From the NCBI GenBank assembly GCA_015680685.1, contig MNCI01007634.1, positions 559,632 to 623,631 of the forward strand: DNA of 64,000 nucleotides. Direction: 5' to 3'. This DNA comes from Gnetum montanum (taxonomy: Eukaryota; Streptophyta; Gnetopsida; Gnetales; Gnetaceae). Shown one piece after another: positions 11,867-22,149 of the stretch (position 1 is its first letter; every line of letters starts with the position of its first letter). The notes below the pieces were generated by a model that saw nothing but the letters and a program-made list of their open reading frames with translations, searched no databases and was not told the DNA's origin. Both the position numbers and the translations under genes were made by a program.

Positions 11867-12681
11867 TGATGGGACGTGATATCTCGATGGCCGCGATATC
11901 GCATCCTCCCCCGCGATATCGTGTACGCGATATCGTGATGCGCCATCATATCTATAAATAAGAGGCGGTTCTCCCTTGTTTCCTCATCTTAGGCTAGACA
12001 ATAGGGAAACTTTGGTAGATTGATCACTTCAGACATAGAATATTTTCCATGTGCCCGTAGTAGGAGTCCTAAAGTGAACGGATCTTTATTCGAGCAAACA
12101 TTGTACTTGAACACAAGTTTGTGTACGACAATAAAGACGAGCTTCTTGGATAAACCTTGCAGTGCATGGAATAGGCTAATTAGGATTTTATTTATTGTTA
12201 TTTATTATCTGTCATTTAGATGCTTTATTAGTTATTTACTTTCCCTCTCAACCCTTCTCTCCTAGTTAAGTGCCTCAATACGACCACTTCGAGCACGTGC
12301 ATTACACGTGGTGATCTTAGCAACGATTAGCATTTGGTAGCCACGGTTGCATAGGTTCAGGGTGTGTACAGTAAGTGGGAACGGATGCTAATGCTATGTT
12401 AATTTAGACTTAGTTCATTAGTTAGAATTAGTAATTAGTTGCTCAACCTTTCACCTTGTTAGCATAGGAGACAAAAACATAAAAAGCTATAAAAATCATA
12501 TACCTCAGACTTACTTAACCATACACCATGACAACTACAAGTAAGTCTGGGAAGACAACGAATAATTAACCCTAAGTGTTCCATTAGGCATGTAGGCACT
12601 TAGTCTGCAGAGTTTGACCAGATCGCGTGTGCTACGCTCGTATTCGTATGGTTGAGTGTAGGGGTACCTTGCCACTCATCA
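11867..12681 (+). repeat. 3' LTR of gypsy A
   Basis: 815 bases, TGATGGGACG to CACTCATCA. It carries the palindrome cluster (11876-11938), TATA box near 11953 and AATAAA at 12130-12135. It is followed by the ATCAC target duplication and then the rest of copia F's LTR. Confidence 0.9.
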
Positions 12682-12686
12682 ATCAC

Positions 12687-12909
12687 CAATCAAATCAAAG
12701 GTATGCACGAAGCAAATTCAAATTATAATCTTTTCCTCAAGTGTATAAACTCAAGTTATGTGTGTAAAACTTATTGCAAACCTTGAACTTAGAAAACTTG
12801 AATACCAAAACTAAAGTATTGGTTGGAATTTCTCGGTTTAAAATTATTCCAGCTGTGCCATTTGCTTTGGTACATTTCTAATGCTTTAATGATGCATTAA
12901 AGAGTAACA
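12687..12909 (+). repeat. 3' LTR of copia F, second part
   Basis: Continues the LTR cut at 5550. Shared blocks with 1240-1516 include AATCAAAGGT, CTTGAAC and the terminal ATGCATTAAA. It ends with AACA at 12909. The copia element therefore lands directly beside the GC-richer DNA that looks like a gene promoter. Confidence 0.7.
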
Positions 12910-13300
12910 TATACCCGAAACCAATCACAAAGCCAGCAGATGGCATGACAGAATTTACCAATACTCACGTAGAGTCCTCGGCGTCACCTTCACCGTAACC
13001 GTAACCGTAGACGTCTGTCTTGGCCACTCCTGCTGTGTTGCTTCTGAGAAAACGTCCCTCCTCTTCTCATGATTCGCAGTTTCGCGGTTTTACATGTTCC
13101 TCTGTACTAGCTCGCTTGTCTTGGCAATTCCATTCGCTGCTACGTATTCTTTGTTTTAATTTCCATTCAAGCTTTCTTTCTTAGTTGCCGTGTGCGATAA
13201 AATCCAAAACGGAGTCTCCTACATCGCCTTGATTCTGCCACGCTAGTATTTGTGTAGCTTTCCAGTTTATCCGTGTTGAGGGTTTCTGCTGCTTTCTACA
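12910..13300 (+). promoter_or_regulatory. Promoter-like, GC-richer segment
   Basis: Composition changes sharply from the LTR. Visible marks are a CCAAT box (AAACCAATCAC near 12920), a tandem CCGTAA repeat (about 12991-13008), an ACGTC core and pyrimidine-rich leader-like DNA (13020-13060). This looks like the promoter and 5' untranslated region of a plant gene on the plus strand. Which gene it serves is not shown; the PWWP gene far downstream is one possibility. Confidence 0.4.
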
Positions 13301-13385
13301 TTGGTACTGCTACGATGCTGTCTGTATATTAATGTCAGCAATCGTTTTATTATGAGATTGACTTTTGACACAGAATTGCCGGCGA

Positions 13386-13545
13386 TGTTTGTGGTGGATT
13401 GCAGTGGCATTTGGACACTAATAATGGTGCGAATTATGCTGCCCAAGTGGTGCTCTCAGAGGCGGATCGTCAGGGCAAAGCGGCGTGACAAGTTCAATGG
13501 ATTGTCGTGGATGCGATTCAACGTTGCAGAAGCGCTTCCACTTGG
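13386..13545 (+). CDS. Candidate coding exon, unidentified
   Basis: An open, Arg-rich stretch inside a longer frame (13301-13627), ending at a plausible donor (CTTG|GTATGC, 13545/13546). The sequence reads MFVVDCSGIWTLIMVRIM and then a basic segment (RRIVRAKRRDKFNG). An acceptor (GGATTGCAG) at 13396-13404 gives an alternative frame that stops early. I recognise no domain. The GC-richer codons and the promoter-like DNA just upstream favour a real exon, but this is weak. Confidence 0.3.
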
Positions 13546-14090
13546 TATGCCCATGTTTCCTTGGACTGTAACCTCAACATCAAGGGTTTTCGGATTTCTC
13601 TGTATAGATTCCATGCCGCTTGATTGAGTTATATCTTCTTACTTGCGTGTATGAATTCTGTGGTATGCTTATGATGGTTACGACTTCAATGTAGTACTTG
13701 AGAATGTGCAATGTTTGTTTTAGATAACTTCGGTGATCAAGATACCATGGGCCTAAGATTTCAGCAGCCATCATAAATAAATCCATTGTTCATCACTTAT
13801 CAATTGTGAATGGAGAGTCGTGCCTGAAATGCTGCATCTGCTCTTGCTTGGTGTCACCTTTTTGAATTTTTAAAAGGTGGCTCTGGTGGATTGGTTGTAT
13901 TTGATCTTCTTCCAAATTGAATTCTGCTTTGTATGTATATGTTTTGTATGATGACCGTAAAGAGATGTGTGATTCTTTATGGACCAGGCAGAATATGTGT
14001 TAGTCTTTTATTTGATTTGGTTTTTGAGGGGCCCTAAAGAGAAGTGAAACTTCAGTACACTATAAGAGGAAAGGTCCAATGGGTTGAGGA

Positions 14091-14165
14091 TGCCTTTTAG
14101 GTTTTCATCTTTATAACCATACCTAAAAAACCTTCCATCTAGGGTAGAAAAAGGATCACTCTCTG
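14091..14165 (-). pseudogene. Fragment of a LINE ORF1-like frame
   Basis: On the minus strand it reads L-D-G-R-F-F-R-Y-G-Y-K-D-E-N-L-K. The same motif, with few changes, is at 42393-42460. Two copies that differ yet keep the frame point to fragments of one mobile family. The surrounding 13,563-14,090 and 14,166-14,750 hold nothing I can identify. Confidence 0.35.
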
Positions 14166-14754
14166 CTCTCTTTCAGAAGTGCACTTTTTGGGTTTTCACT
14201 TCAATAAAAGAAAAAAGATGAAGAAGTAGGGATACATTTAGGACTGTAGTTGAAGCATGAGTTTTGAATGATGTCATATTGAGCTAACAAAGGGAGAACA
14301 TTAGCTGGAGAACCTGTGTGATAAGCTACATTACATCAAAATTTCTAAACGGCATAAAGAACAATGGGATAAAAACAACTCCAAGTGTGAAATAAAAATT
14401 GTTGAAGTTGAGGAGTATCACTAAATAAAACTTTCTTCAACCTTGATTTAGAACTACATAAATATGAGTTGAGCCAAAACTAGGGACTTTGAGAGAAAAG
14501 GAAAAAGTAAAAAATATAGTGGATGAATGAATCTTCCATGTTGCAAAGAGGACCTCTAATGTTATGGACACCAATTGAGGGTAGCAAATATCAATAGAAA
14601 ACCTTGATAAATCAATTATCCTAAAAATTACTTAATTTTTTAAGGAGTGGAAGCATTTTATATTTTTGGAATCCAACACTTTTATAATTAAACGTTATGG
14701 TTGACATTCCATGGATGATTGAATCTTTGCCAAATACTAGTATTAGTCCTTTAT

Positions 14755-14850
14755 TGGTTGAGGTGGGTGACTTGTTGGTTAAAGTGTGTAGCTTGCGTTT
14801 TACAAGTCACAGGTTCTAATCCTAATAGGATGCGATTAAGATATAGAAGT
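14755..14850 (+). repeat. tRNA-like SINE fragment, type 2
   Basis: TTGTTGGTTAAAGTGTGTAG followed by CACAGGTTCTAATCC resembles a tRNA-derived promoter; the second part fits the B box GGTTCGANNCC except at one or two bases. A similar start (TTGTTGATTAAGGCATGTAG) is at about 40432. It is probably a SINE head rather than a working tRNA gene, because no cloverleaf can be closed. Confidence 0.4.
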
Positions 14851-14973
14851 ATTATCCAAACAATTGTTGAAACATAAATGGTACAAAAGATGCATGGGGT
14901 ATCTAGTATAATAAAAGATAGTTTTAGTTTCATTATTTTTATAAGAACTGAAGTCTAAATATGCTTCTAATAG

Positions 14974-15145
14974 TGAGGTGTTAGCCTAGTGGTAAGGGCC
15001 TTAGCATGGAAACCCCAAGTCGTATGTTCGATTCCACTAGGCAACATTGAGTTATGTGTAAAAAAATTCTGTAAAAGGAATTTTGAAACTGCTCCGTTCG
15101 ATAGATCTAAGAGGGTCTTAGTGGGAGGTGAATCACAATACAACA
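14974..15145 (+). repeat. tRNA-derived SINE, copy 1
   Basis: A near-perfect A box (TAGCCTAGTGG) and B box (GTTCGATTCC) about 40 bases apart form an RNA polymerase III promoter. The body continues through GGAATTTTGAAACTG and GATAGATCTAAGAGGGTC, both shared with the copy at 41228-41390. The shared non-tRNA body makes this a SINE rather than a tRNA gene. The next stretch, 15,180-15,470, shows nothing further. Confidence 0.65.
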
Positions 15146-15468
15146 ATCATTTTCTAAGATTGTTGGAAGACTTGCTTTGAATTTTCTGTTAGTGCAATTG
15201 GGCTACAAAAGGAACACAATGCAATCATCATTGTGATTATTTTCCTTACCTGACTATAACATTGACCTATGATGATTCTTTAATTTGTGTCCTGTAAATA
15301 GGTTGAAATTACAGAAGACAACATAATTCAAGATTATGAAATGAAAAGTAGTTTGCAATTCTTATTAATTTGACATTTAGCATTTCCTAAGTTTATTTGC
15401 AGAAGCTCTTCAATGATGTTCATGAATGCAAGTTTTCTTTTCTAGTATATTAAGTTCTTCATTCTTAT

Positions 15469-16457
15469 TGTTAGAATATTATGAAATACATAATTCACGA
15501 AACAATTCCAAGGTCTATGAACAAATACATGAATTGGTGTAGGGACACCTCTCTTGATCCCCTTGTTCTTCCCTATGTGTGTGTTTTTGCAGGTTTTCAG
15601 ACCCTAGAGAGATGTCTTGGCCGAGCCTGGAAGTGGCTAGAGATGACTTACTGCTTAGGTTGACATCTCGGGTGAGACGTCTCATTAGAACCTAAGACGT
15701 CTCCATTGCAGCTAGGGCATCTTGGCTCCATATGCGACATCTTGGAAAAATAGTAGATGTCTCAACTGAGAGTTGGGTTTTGCGGGAGACATTTTGGCAA
15801 GCTTAGAGACGATCCATATGGATGGGGAAACTTTTGGAAATGCCCATTCCAATTCGGAAAATAGCTGGAACGCAATGGAAAAAGATGGAAATAGCTGAGG
15901 AGAAGGTGAGAAGACTTGGGAAACATTTGGTAAACCTCAAGATAAGTTGAGGAAAGGTTTTTAAGGTTCTTATCTTTTGGTTTGACATAAATATTGATGT
16001 ATTCATTATTGTTGTTATGAAGACCAAGAGTGAGAGAAAAGACTCTTGAGAGGGGAGAGTTGAGCAAGAGAGTAGGTGAGCACATTGGGTAAGTACAATT
16101 GGTGATTGCAGCTTCAAGATCAGCTTGTGGTGTGTTGGTCTATGTGTTCTATTCTCTTGTATCTCACTTGTAAGTTGAAGATCTCAGCCTTGGATTGTGG
16201 GAGAGATTTTCTATTGGTTGTTTTTCATTGAGAACAACCATTGTGTGGTTGTAGAGCCTCATGCTCTGCAATATCGTTCGAGTGTGATAGGTTTTAGATG
16301 TGTGTGGGTTTTGTGAGCCTTGTTATAATCTTCTAATTAAAATAATTGAAGATAGCTAGTTTTCTTATTTTCTAGCAAATAAGTTTCATCTTTGCATAAT
16401 ATATGGATTTAGTATTTGAAGGTGATTATTTGTGGAGTGAACTTGCTCCCTGCTCCA
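15469..16457 (+). repeat. 5' LTR of gypsy G, start approximate
   Basis: It ends before a tRNA-iMet-like primer site (TTGGTATGGGAGCG, about 16463-16476, against TTGGTATCAGAGCG). It contains many AGATGTCTT/AGACGTCTC/AGACATT words, as does the LTR of element D. The start is placed at the TG of TGTTAGAATATT but could lie elsewhere before 15600. Confidence 0.45.
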
Positions 16458-16524
16458 AGGTTATTGGTATGGGAGCGTAGGGTTTATTGTTATTGGATTT
16501 TGGTTGAGGAATTGGTCACTTCAA

Positions 16525-17900
16525 ATGGCACCCAAGAAGAAACAAGTGCGAGCTTTGAGTTGGGACATGGAGAGTATGAAGTTCGCCTTCTAGGTGATGG
16601 CTTCTTGGTTAGATGAAATTAGTGCTAAGGTGGATAGATATGCCAGTCCTAGCCATATTTCGACACACAAAGGAGATGAGCATGTACGTTTAGATGACGA
16701 AGTTTCACAATTAGGTGGAGATGGAGCGGATGAAGAGGAAAAACAATCCAACTATGGAAGTGCAGTAAATCATCCGCCAAGGATTCCAATGGAAGGGAAT
16801 CCTATTCCTCATATGAGAACTCTAAGGGCTCCAGTGGTATTCAATGCTACTTCTTTAGGCAAGCTTGATGAGGAAGATGATGCAAGGTTTGCTAGTGTGT
16901 TTAGAAATGCTGCAAGACTTTTGTATGCGAGATTGAAGACTTTCAATGGTGTAGATGGCACCAATGCTTGCAAGTTGGCTGAAGGCCCTTGAGAAGCATT
17001 TTCAGTTAGAAGAGGTACCGAATAACTTGAGGGTACCTATTGTTGAATCCAGATTAGAAGGTATGGCTTCTACTTAGTGGGAAAAGGAGTCCTAGGTTTA
17101 TGAAGATGAAACGATCAACCTATCAAAGATTGGGATTTGATGAGATATAGGTTGAAGAGAAAATTTGAGTAGTCTCATCAAAGACAAGAAACCATTATGA
17201 AGTTAAAAATCCTAAGGCAAGGTGACAAGGATGCCAAAGAATTTTACATCAAATTTTGTGATCTATTCCATCAAGCTAAGGTAAACTAAGAATAGTATGA
17301 ACAAGCTTCAATCTTTTTAGGAGGTCTCAAAATGGCGTACCAATAAGAGTTTTCTTTGTATGAGCCCCAAACTCTTGATGAGGCTTATGATTTGGCATTC
17401 AAAGCTAAGAAGAAATTAGGTGGATTCGGAAACAGGAGCAAACAAACTTCCAAGGGAAAGGAGAAGGGATCTAGATATGATAAGGGATCCAAGTCCAAAT
17501 TTGAAGATAAGGAGGGTAGCCAAGACAAGAAGATTGAAAGAGGTGATGAGAAGGGCAAAGCCAAGAAGGACCAAAGTAAGGGAGGCAAAGGTCAAGGCAG
17601 GAACTCATAAAAAAATTAGTGCTTTAAATGTGGAGGATGGGAACACAAGCAATGGTAATGTCCACTTCACAAGGCAACCAAGGACAAAGATGTGCAAACC
17701 ATAGAGGTGGAGGAGACATCAAGCCAAGCTCTATAGAGAGGTAATCCTAATGCTCCAAAAATTGAGGATGTTTTTGAATTAAATTCATGTTTTGATTGAT
17801 GGGGGAGCCCAAGAAAATGTTATTTTTTCTTGGGCAGTTGCTAGATTGGGTTTGGTGACTAATCCCCATCCAAGACCCTAAAAGGTGCACTGGTTGTCTA
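16525..17900 (+). pseudogene. gag-protease pseudogene of gypsy G
   Basis: Starts MAPKKKQVRALSWDMESMKF, matching the gag start of D on the other strand. The capsid region holds RLKTFNGVDGT and LRQGDKDAKEFYIKF, then EAYDLAFKAKKKLGGFGN (17356 onward), then a very basic Lys/Gly/Asp tract (17430-17610). A zinc knuckle CFKCGGWEHKQW follows, with the third Cys position disrupted by a stop. A protease trace reads VLIDGGAQENVIFSWAVARL near 17795. Several stops and frame changes make it inactive. Confidence 0.75.
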
Positions 17901-18424
17901 GAGATTTTTCCTAAGAGGTGAGGGAACAATGTACTTTAAAATTTGAAATTGGAAGTTTTCATAATGTTGTGAAGTGATGTGTTTCCAATAGATTGTGCTG
18001 ATGTAATTCTTGGTAGACCTTGTAATTTTGACAATGGTGCTCAGTTTGATGGAGTAAGAAACGTATGAAGTGTTGCTAGACTTGATGGAATCCATGATTT
18101 GATTCCTATGACAACTGAACAATTGAGGCCATGCTTGGGGTTGACAAGAAGACATTCCCCAACTATAAAAAGAGAAAAATAATGCAAAAAGAGGTTGAAT
18201 TGGGGCTAAAAACAAGTACATATGCCTAGCATTTCATTTAAATAAAATATAATTTAAATTTGTCTTCTTGCTTGTTGTGGTGCCAATAGGCAATCTTGTC
18301 TTTTTCTTCCTTTGCTTTTCTTGTTGAAGGACTTTGGCATGACACATTATCTCTTAACACAAAAATAATTCATTCACTAATAGAACATGATTAGAGGCAA
18401 TTTGCATCCATTACTCTAATTCCT

Positions 18425-18799
18425 CTATAAATATGTCAAAAGGGTAGGGGACAAAGGATAACCTTGTTTAGCTCCTACTAAATTGTTGATAATTGTTCCT
18501 TCTCTAATAAGATTATCTTCAGTAAGAATGCTAATTGTCTTATAGATTCTTTTAGCAACTGAAAGGAGATCATGTGGAATGGTAATGCTATTTCTTCCAA
18601 AGTTTATATTGGAAATAAAATCATAAGCCTTGGAAAAATCAACAAAACATATAAAAGTCCTATGGTTGGGACTTTTTGCTTTCCTCACACAGCACAAAGT
18701 TATCATATGGTCTATAGTAGAATGATTCCTCTTGAAGCCTGTTTGTGACTGAGCACGAAGACCTTGCATTTTTGCCCATGAACTAATTTTATTCTTCAA
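18425..18799 (-). pseudogene. RT fragment of LINE H
   Basis: 124 codons open. Motifs in order are LRAQSQTGFKRNHSTIDHM (RT2-like), FICFVDFSKAYDF (motif A; the catalytic D is present), an LLSVAKRIYKT segment and GAKQGYPLSPTLL (motif B). The polymerase motif C (YADD) would follow and is not found downstream. This RT type is seen in LINEs of several plant lineages and algae; exact placement needs a tree. Confidence 0.75.
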
Positions 18800-20760
18800 A
18801 ATAGTGCCTAGAAGCTTAGTGAAAACTTAATTGATTGCAATCAATTAGTAATTATTAAGATCTGTCCTATCTTCCTTTTTGAAAAGCAAGACTACTTGAC
18901 TAGAACACCAAGAACAATCCAAACCATGTTGAAGCACTTTATTAAGAAGTTGCAAGTTGCTTTTCACATTAACAGACCATCCCATGTAGGAAGCTTTGCA
19001 TATAATCCATTAACATCGGCACCTTTCCCAGAAGATAACCTTTAAACTTTTGCAAAAACGTCATCAAGGGATAACTCAAGAACACTGGAGTTATCTTGCA
19101 CAACAAGGGGAGCCTCTTGATTAAGAAGGCTATTGAAGAAAGTTTGAATAGTAGATAAAGAAAAATCTCAACCATTTTGCTATTTGTCTTGGAAGAAATT
19201 CTAAAAGTTTTTTGAATTAGATTTGAGCTCACTAATCATTATTTCCTACTATTCTTTGATGAACTTCCTTTTTAAAAATCAAATAAGCTTTCTGTAATTC
19301 TTTAGCATTGAAACATCAAAATGTGAAGCTAATACATCTTTACGAGCTGTCAAACAATCCACATTAAACTAAGGTATTCTACAAGCAGGCTTCTTTTAAT
19401 CTACACTTAAGCAATTGAGGACAAAAGACCATTAGTAAAATCTAGCTCATTGTCATTGTTGACCAATATATTAGTCACTTTTGTTTGAAAATCCTGACAA
19501 AGGTTTTCTATGAGATGACAAGTGTTGCATTTCTTGTAGTGAATATGATGAATTGAAGCAAGAATAGTGAATTTCATATAATGATGAAGAGATTTTGGGA
19601 GTTTTTCTCCCACTTGAAAGTTTTTACCACATCTATATTATCATAAGTAGACAAGAGAAGATCAATGTAAGGGTTACATTGGTACCTAGTAAAGATGAAA
19701 TGAGAGGAGGAAGAAAATTTGCTGATGCCATTAAGGTTAAAAAAATCAAAGTAGTGACCCCATTCTAAGAAATAAATACCCCTCTGACTTGTAACATGAT
19801 CAACAAAAAATCAAAGCAACTAAAAAGAGCTTGTTATTGAACTTTAATTGAGGATTCCAAACAAGTGTTTGAATATGATTTTGTCAAACACAAGCATTAA
19901 AATCTCCCCAAAGAAAAACTTTATGAAGCCTGGAGAATTTTGCAATATCTTGGTCCAAGTACTAAAAGGGATGCTCTTGTGAAAGATTAGCATAATTGTA
20001 AATAGAAGAATCTCTCAGAGCAAAATAAGAAAAAGAAATATAAAGAACCTTTAAAATGCCTTGAACTTTAACCCACAAATATTGGTCATTATCATCAACT
20101 TTGTGCACCTTAATGGAATGATCTTTGGACTTTTTAATTAAACAAGTAATACCACTAGAGGGTCTATCCTCACTTGGGGATGCTTATTTTCAATAGGAAT
20201 GATATGAGAGCCTAGAATAAATACAAAAGGAGAATTTTTTTCTTCCCATGTTTCAACAAAAATAAACAGATCAAAATCACTGAAGAAATTACGAGCATCT
20301 AAAGCAGCAACTTTATTAGCCAATGAGCTGTCAACATTAAAGAAACCACATGTAATAGAAGAAAGTCCCTATTTTGAGGGATTTTCTTCTCATTGATGAT
20401 TGCAACATATTTATAGTACAAGTAAACAATTTTAGTTTCAATATGATCTTGTTTAACTTTTTGCCATTTTTCCTGCTTTTTTGCATACTTTTTTTTGATC
20501 AAGTCTTCATTAATCCAAATCTTTTGTTTTTTCAAGCTACTTCCGTTGTTCCAAACCTTATCTCTTTCACACCAATCAGCAAATTTAACAATAATCTGCT
20601 AAGGTTTATCCCTCTTAGGACCAAGTCTGTTTGCACTAATAACCGGGGTAGAAATGTGCATTTGTTTCATAAAGAAATTTGACATGACATGTAAAAGATC
20701 CTCATCCTATTCTTCAGGAATTCTCACAATTTGAAGATTCTGAATCTTGGCATGTTTTTC

Positions 20761-20997
20761 TTAATCTTCATGCATTTTCTTAGTAACTGCTTCTAAGCCT
20801 GAGTGAGCACTTGTTATTTTTGATTCAAGGGATTCTAACTTTAATGGTTGAATATCCATATTTGTCTGAACTTGAGTTGCTTCAACTTTTGACAATGAAT
20901 TTTTCAACTTTACAATGGTTGGAATGGTTTGTACCCGTTTTACCATGGATTCCAATTGCATAATCCTGGACGCCACAGAGTTTAAAGTTGTAACCAT
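20761..20997 (-). pseudogene. ORF1 coiled-coil of LINE H
   Basis: 78 codons with hydrophobic residues at heptad-like spacing (VASRIMQLESMVKRVQ; LESLESKITSAHSGLEAV), a likely trimerising coiled coil. It is followed, after a stop and a shift, by IQNLQIVRIPEE and the RNA-binding segment at 20300-20680. ORF1 proteins of this layout bind the element's RNA. Confidence 0.6.
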
Positions 20998-21835
20998 GTT
21001 ATTCCATTCTTTTCATGAAATCATAAATCTTGCCATTGAAACCCTACTTCTTGTATGTTCCCAAACTACTTGAACCAGAATATGTTGCTTTCTACTTGGC
21101 CATTGCATACGAATGGGTCAAAACCCTAGCAATTGCTGCTTTAAAAAATTTTCCATTTGAGCCACTTGGATCAATGATCCACCATGAGGATTTTGATGCC
21201 AAATCTATGAGACACAAAATCACTGAATCCCAAGTCACTGAAACGCTGAAAGCCCAAATCAGATCTGTGATCCCTTCAATAGTATACTTGACTTTTTGAT
21301 TGACTTTCTGTTGAAAATCAATAAACCATACAGTGATTGATATTTTTGGGATTCACTTTAACTTTTGTTTCGTTTTGACAAACCTTTTGACACATAATAA
21401 AATGCTTACAAATTATACAATATCCTTGAAACGTAAAGAAATTTATAAAAGTGTGACACATACAAGTATCCATCACTGCTTGCAATGTTGAATCTGATGT
21501 TTAGAAGTTGGAGCTTGAATGTTCAAAATAATGTTATGGCATATGTATTGTAAGGATTTTACATTAGCTGCTCAATAATCATGAACCGTTATATCGAAAT
21601 CTAATTTATAACATTTATTACTAAGCAAGATGTAATAAAAAACCAAAATAGAACTTGTAATGTGTTAAAGGTAAACCAAAAAGAAAAAAAGAAAAAAAGA
21701 AAAAAAAACCATGTTCATAAGATGTGTAGAAGACGTGTATTTTCAACTCTGTCATTAAGCTTATTAACATAAATACATACATATCCATATATGTATATGA
21801 CTGATTATTATTTTTATATATTTTGATGTTGTCAG

Positions 21836-22016
21836 AAGTTCGGCACTGCTGCTCAGATGACAAGGATAATGGGTCTAGTACTACCACAGAAAAAATGAAT
21901 TTTGAAGACAAAAAATTCTCAAAGCATTTTTCTAGGAGGAATTGTACTACTAAGATAAAAGATTTGACTACTAGGGGTTCACATCAACAGAAGAATGTAC
22001 TGAATAGTTTGCAAAG
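21836..22016 (+). CDS. Candidate internal exon, unidentified
   Basis: Bounded by a good acceptor (GATGTTGTCAG) and a weak donor (CAAAG|GTTCG). It is open in one frame for 60 codons (VRHCCSDDKDNGSSTTTE, then a Lys/Arg-rich part). Entry phase leaves two bases and exit phase two bases. About 80 bases later, after TGCACTGCAG, a short stretch reads IVVYGDKIIG and then TAG; similar words precede Tudor-like domains in some plant chromatin proteins. It may belong to the PWWP gene downstream, but I cannot join them in phase. The flanking 21,050-21,835 looks intronic. Confidence 0.3.
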
Positions 22017-22149
22017 GTTCGATACTAAATTTATTTTACTTTCCTGCAGATTGTAGTTTCATTGTTTTATTACTGTTGTTCCTTGTGCACTGCAGATTGT
22101 AGTGTATGGTGATAAAATAATTGGCTAGGTTTTCTGTGGATAATACATT

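Larger units (their letters stand above)
5551..12681 (+). mobile_element. OTA-type Ty3/gypsy element A, deletion derivative
   Basis: A complete insertion bounded by two LTRs (TG...CA ends) and a perfect 5-bp target duplication, ATCAC, at 5546-5550 and 12682-12686. It sits inside the 3' LTR of copia F. The primer site after the 5' LTR resembles the complement of the tRNA-Asp 3' end, as in the Ogre/Tat/Athila group. The inside holds gag and protease, then jumps near 9800 directly to the sequence that follows integrase in element B. RT, RNase H and integrase are therefore absent, an internal loss of about 2.9 kb judged by alignment to B. About 2 kb of noncoding DNA separates the last coding remnant from the 3' LTR. 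Confidence 0.9.
1095..12909 (+). mobile_element. Decayed Ty1/copia element F, split by gypsy A
   Basis: A full-length but dead copia element. The order is 5' LTR, tRNA-iMet-like primer site, gag, protease, integrase, RT, RNase H, 3' LTR, which is the copia order (integrase before RT). Its 3' LTR is interrupted at 5550 by gypsy element A and resumes at 12687, where sequence matching the 5' LTR continues (for example the shared AATCAAAGGT and the terminal ATGCATTAAA). Many in-frame stops mark it as a pseudogene. The same family appears again as element E at 52.3-63.5 kb on the other strand. The exact 5' end is not resolved; it lies between about 1020 and 1096. Confidence 0.8.
15469..18240 (+). 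mobile_element. Gypsy (chromovirus-like) element G, 5' half
   Basis: LTR, primer site, gag and the start of protease are present. RT, RNase H, integrase and the 3' LTR are absent. The right edge, near 18240, is directly followed by LINE H on the opposite strand. Gag and protease match element D (same N-terminal motif, same zinc knuckle, same QENVI protease motif), so G and D belong to related families. D carries a chromodomain; whether G did cannot be seen. Confidence 0.7.
18290..21040 (-). mobile_element. LINE H with coiled-coil ORF1, endonuclease and RT
   Basis: A minus-strand non-LTR element. ORF1 comes first (about 20997-20300), with a coiled coil and then a frame holding PQQIIVKFADWCERDKVWNN and IWINEDLIKKKYAKK, the layout of vertebrate-L1-like ORF1 proteins. 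Next is an endonuclease start (FDLFIFVETWEEKNSP, 20138-20323). The RT follows (18425-18799), with SQTGFKRNHSTIDHM, CFVDFSKAYDF and GAKQGYPLSPTLL. It breaks off after the latter motif, so the YADD part is missing. Stops and shifts are frequent. Loss of the 3' end is unusual, because LINEs usually lose their 5' end. Confidence 0.75.

Noticed and set aside
14974-15050. Functional tRNA gene
   Set aside because: A and B boxes are good, but no closed acceptor stem is visible and the body is shared with another SINE copy.
15762-16117. Two overlapping minus-strand frames of about 105 codons
   Set aside because: They lie within the LTR of gypsy G and have no recognisable content.
20374-20682. 102-codon plus-strand frame
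   Set aside because: Shadow of LINE H ORF1 on the minus strand.
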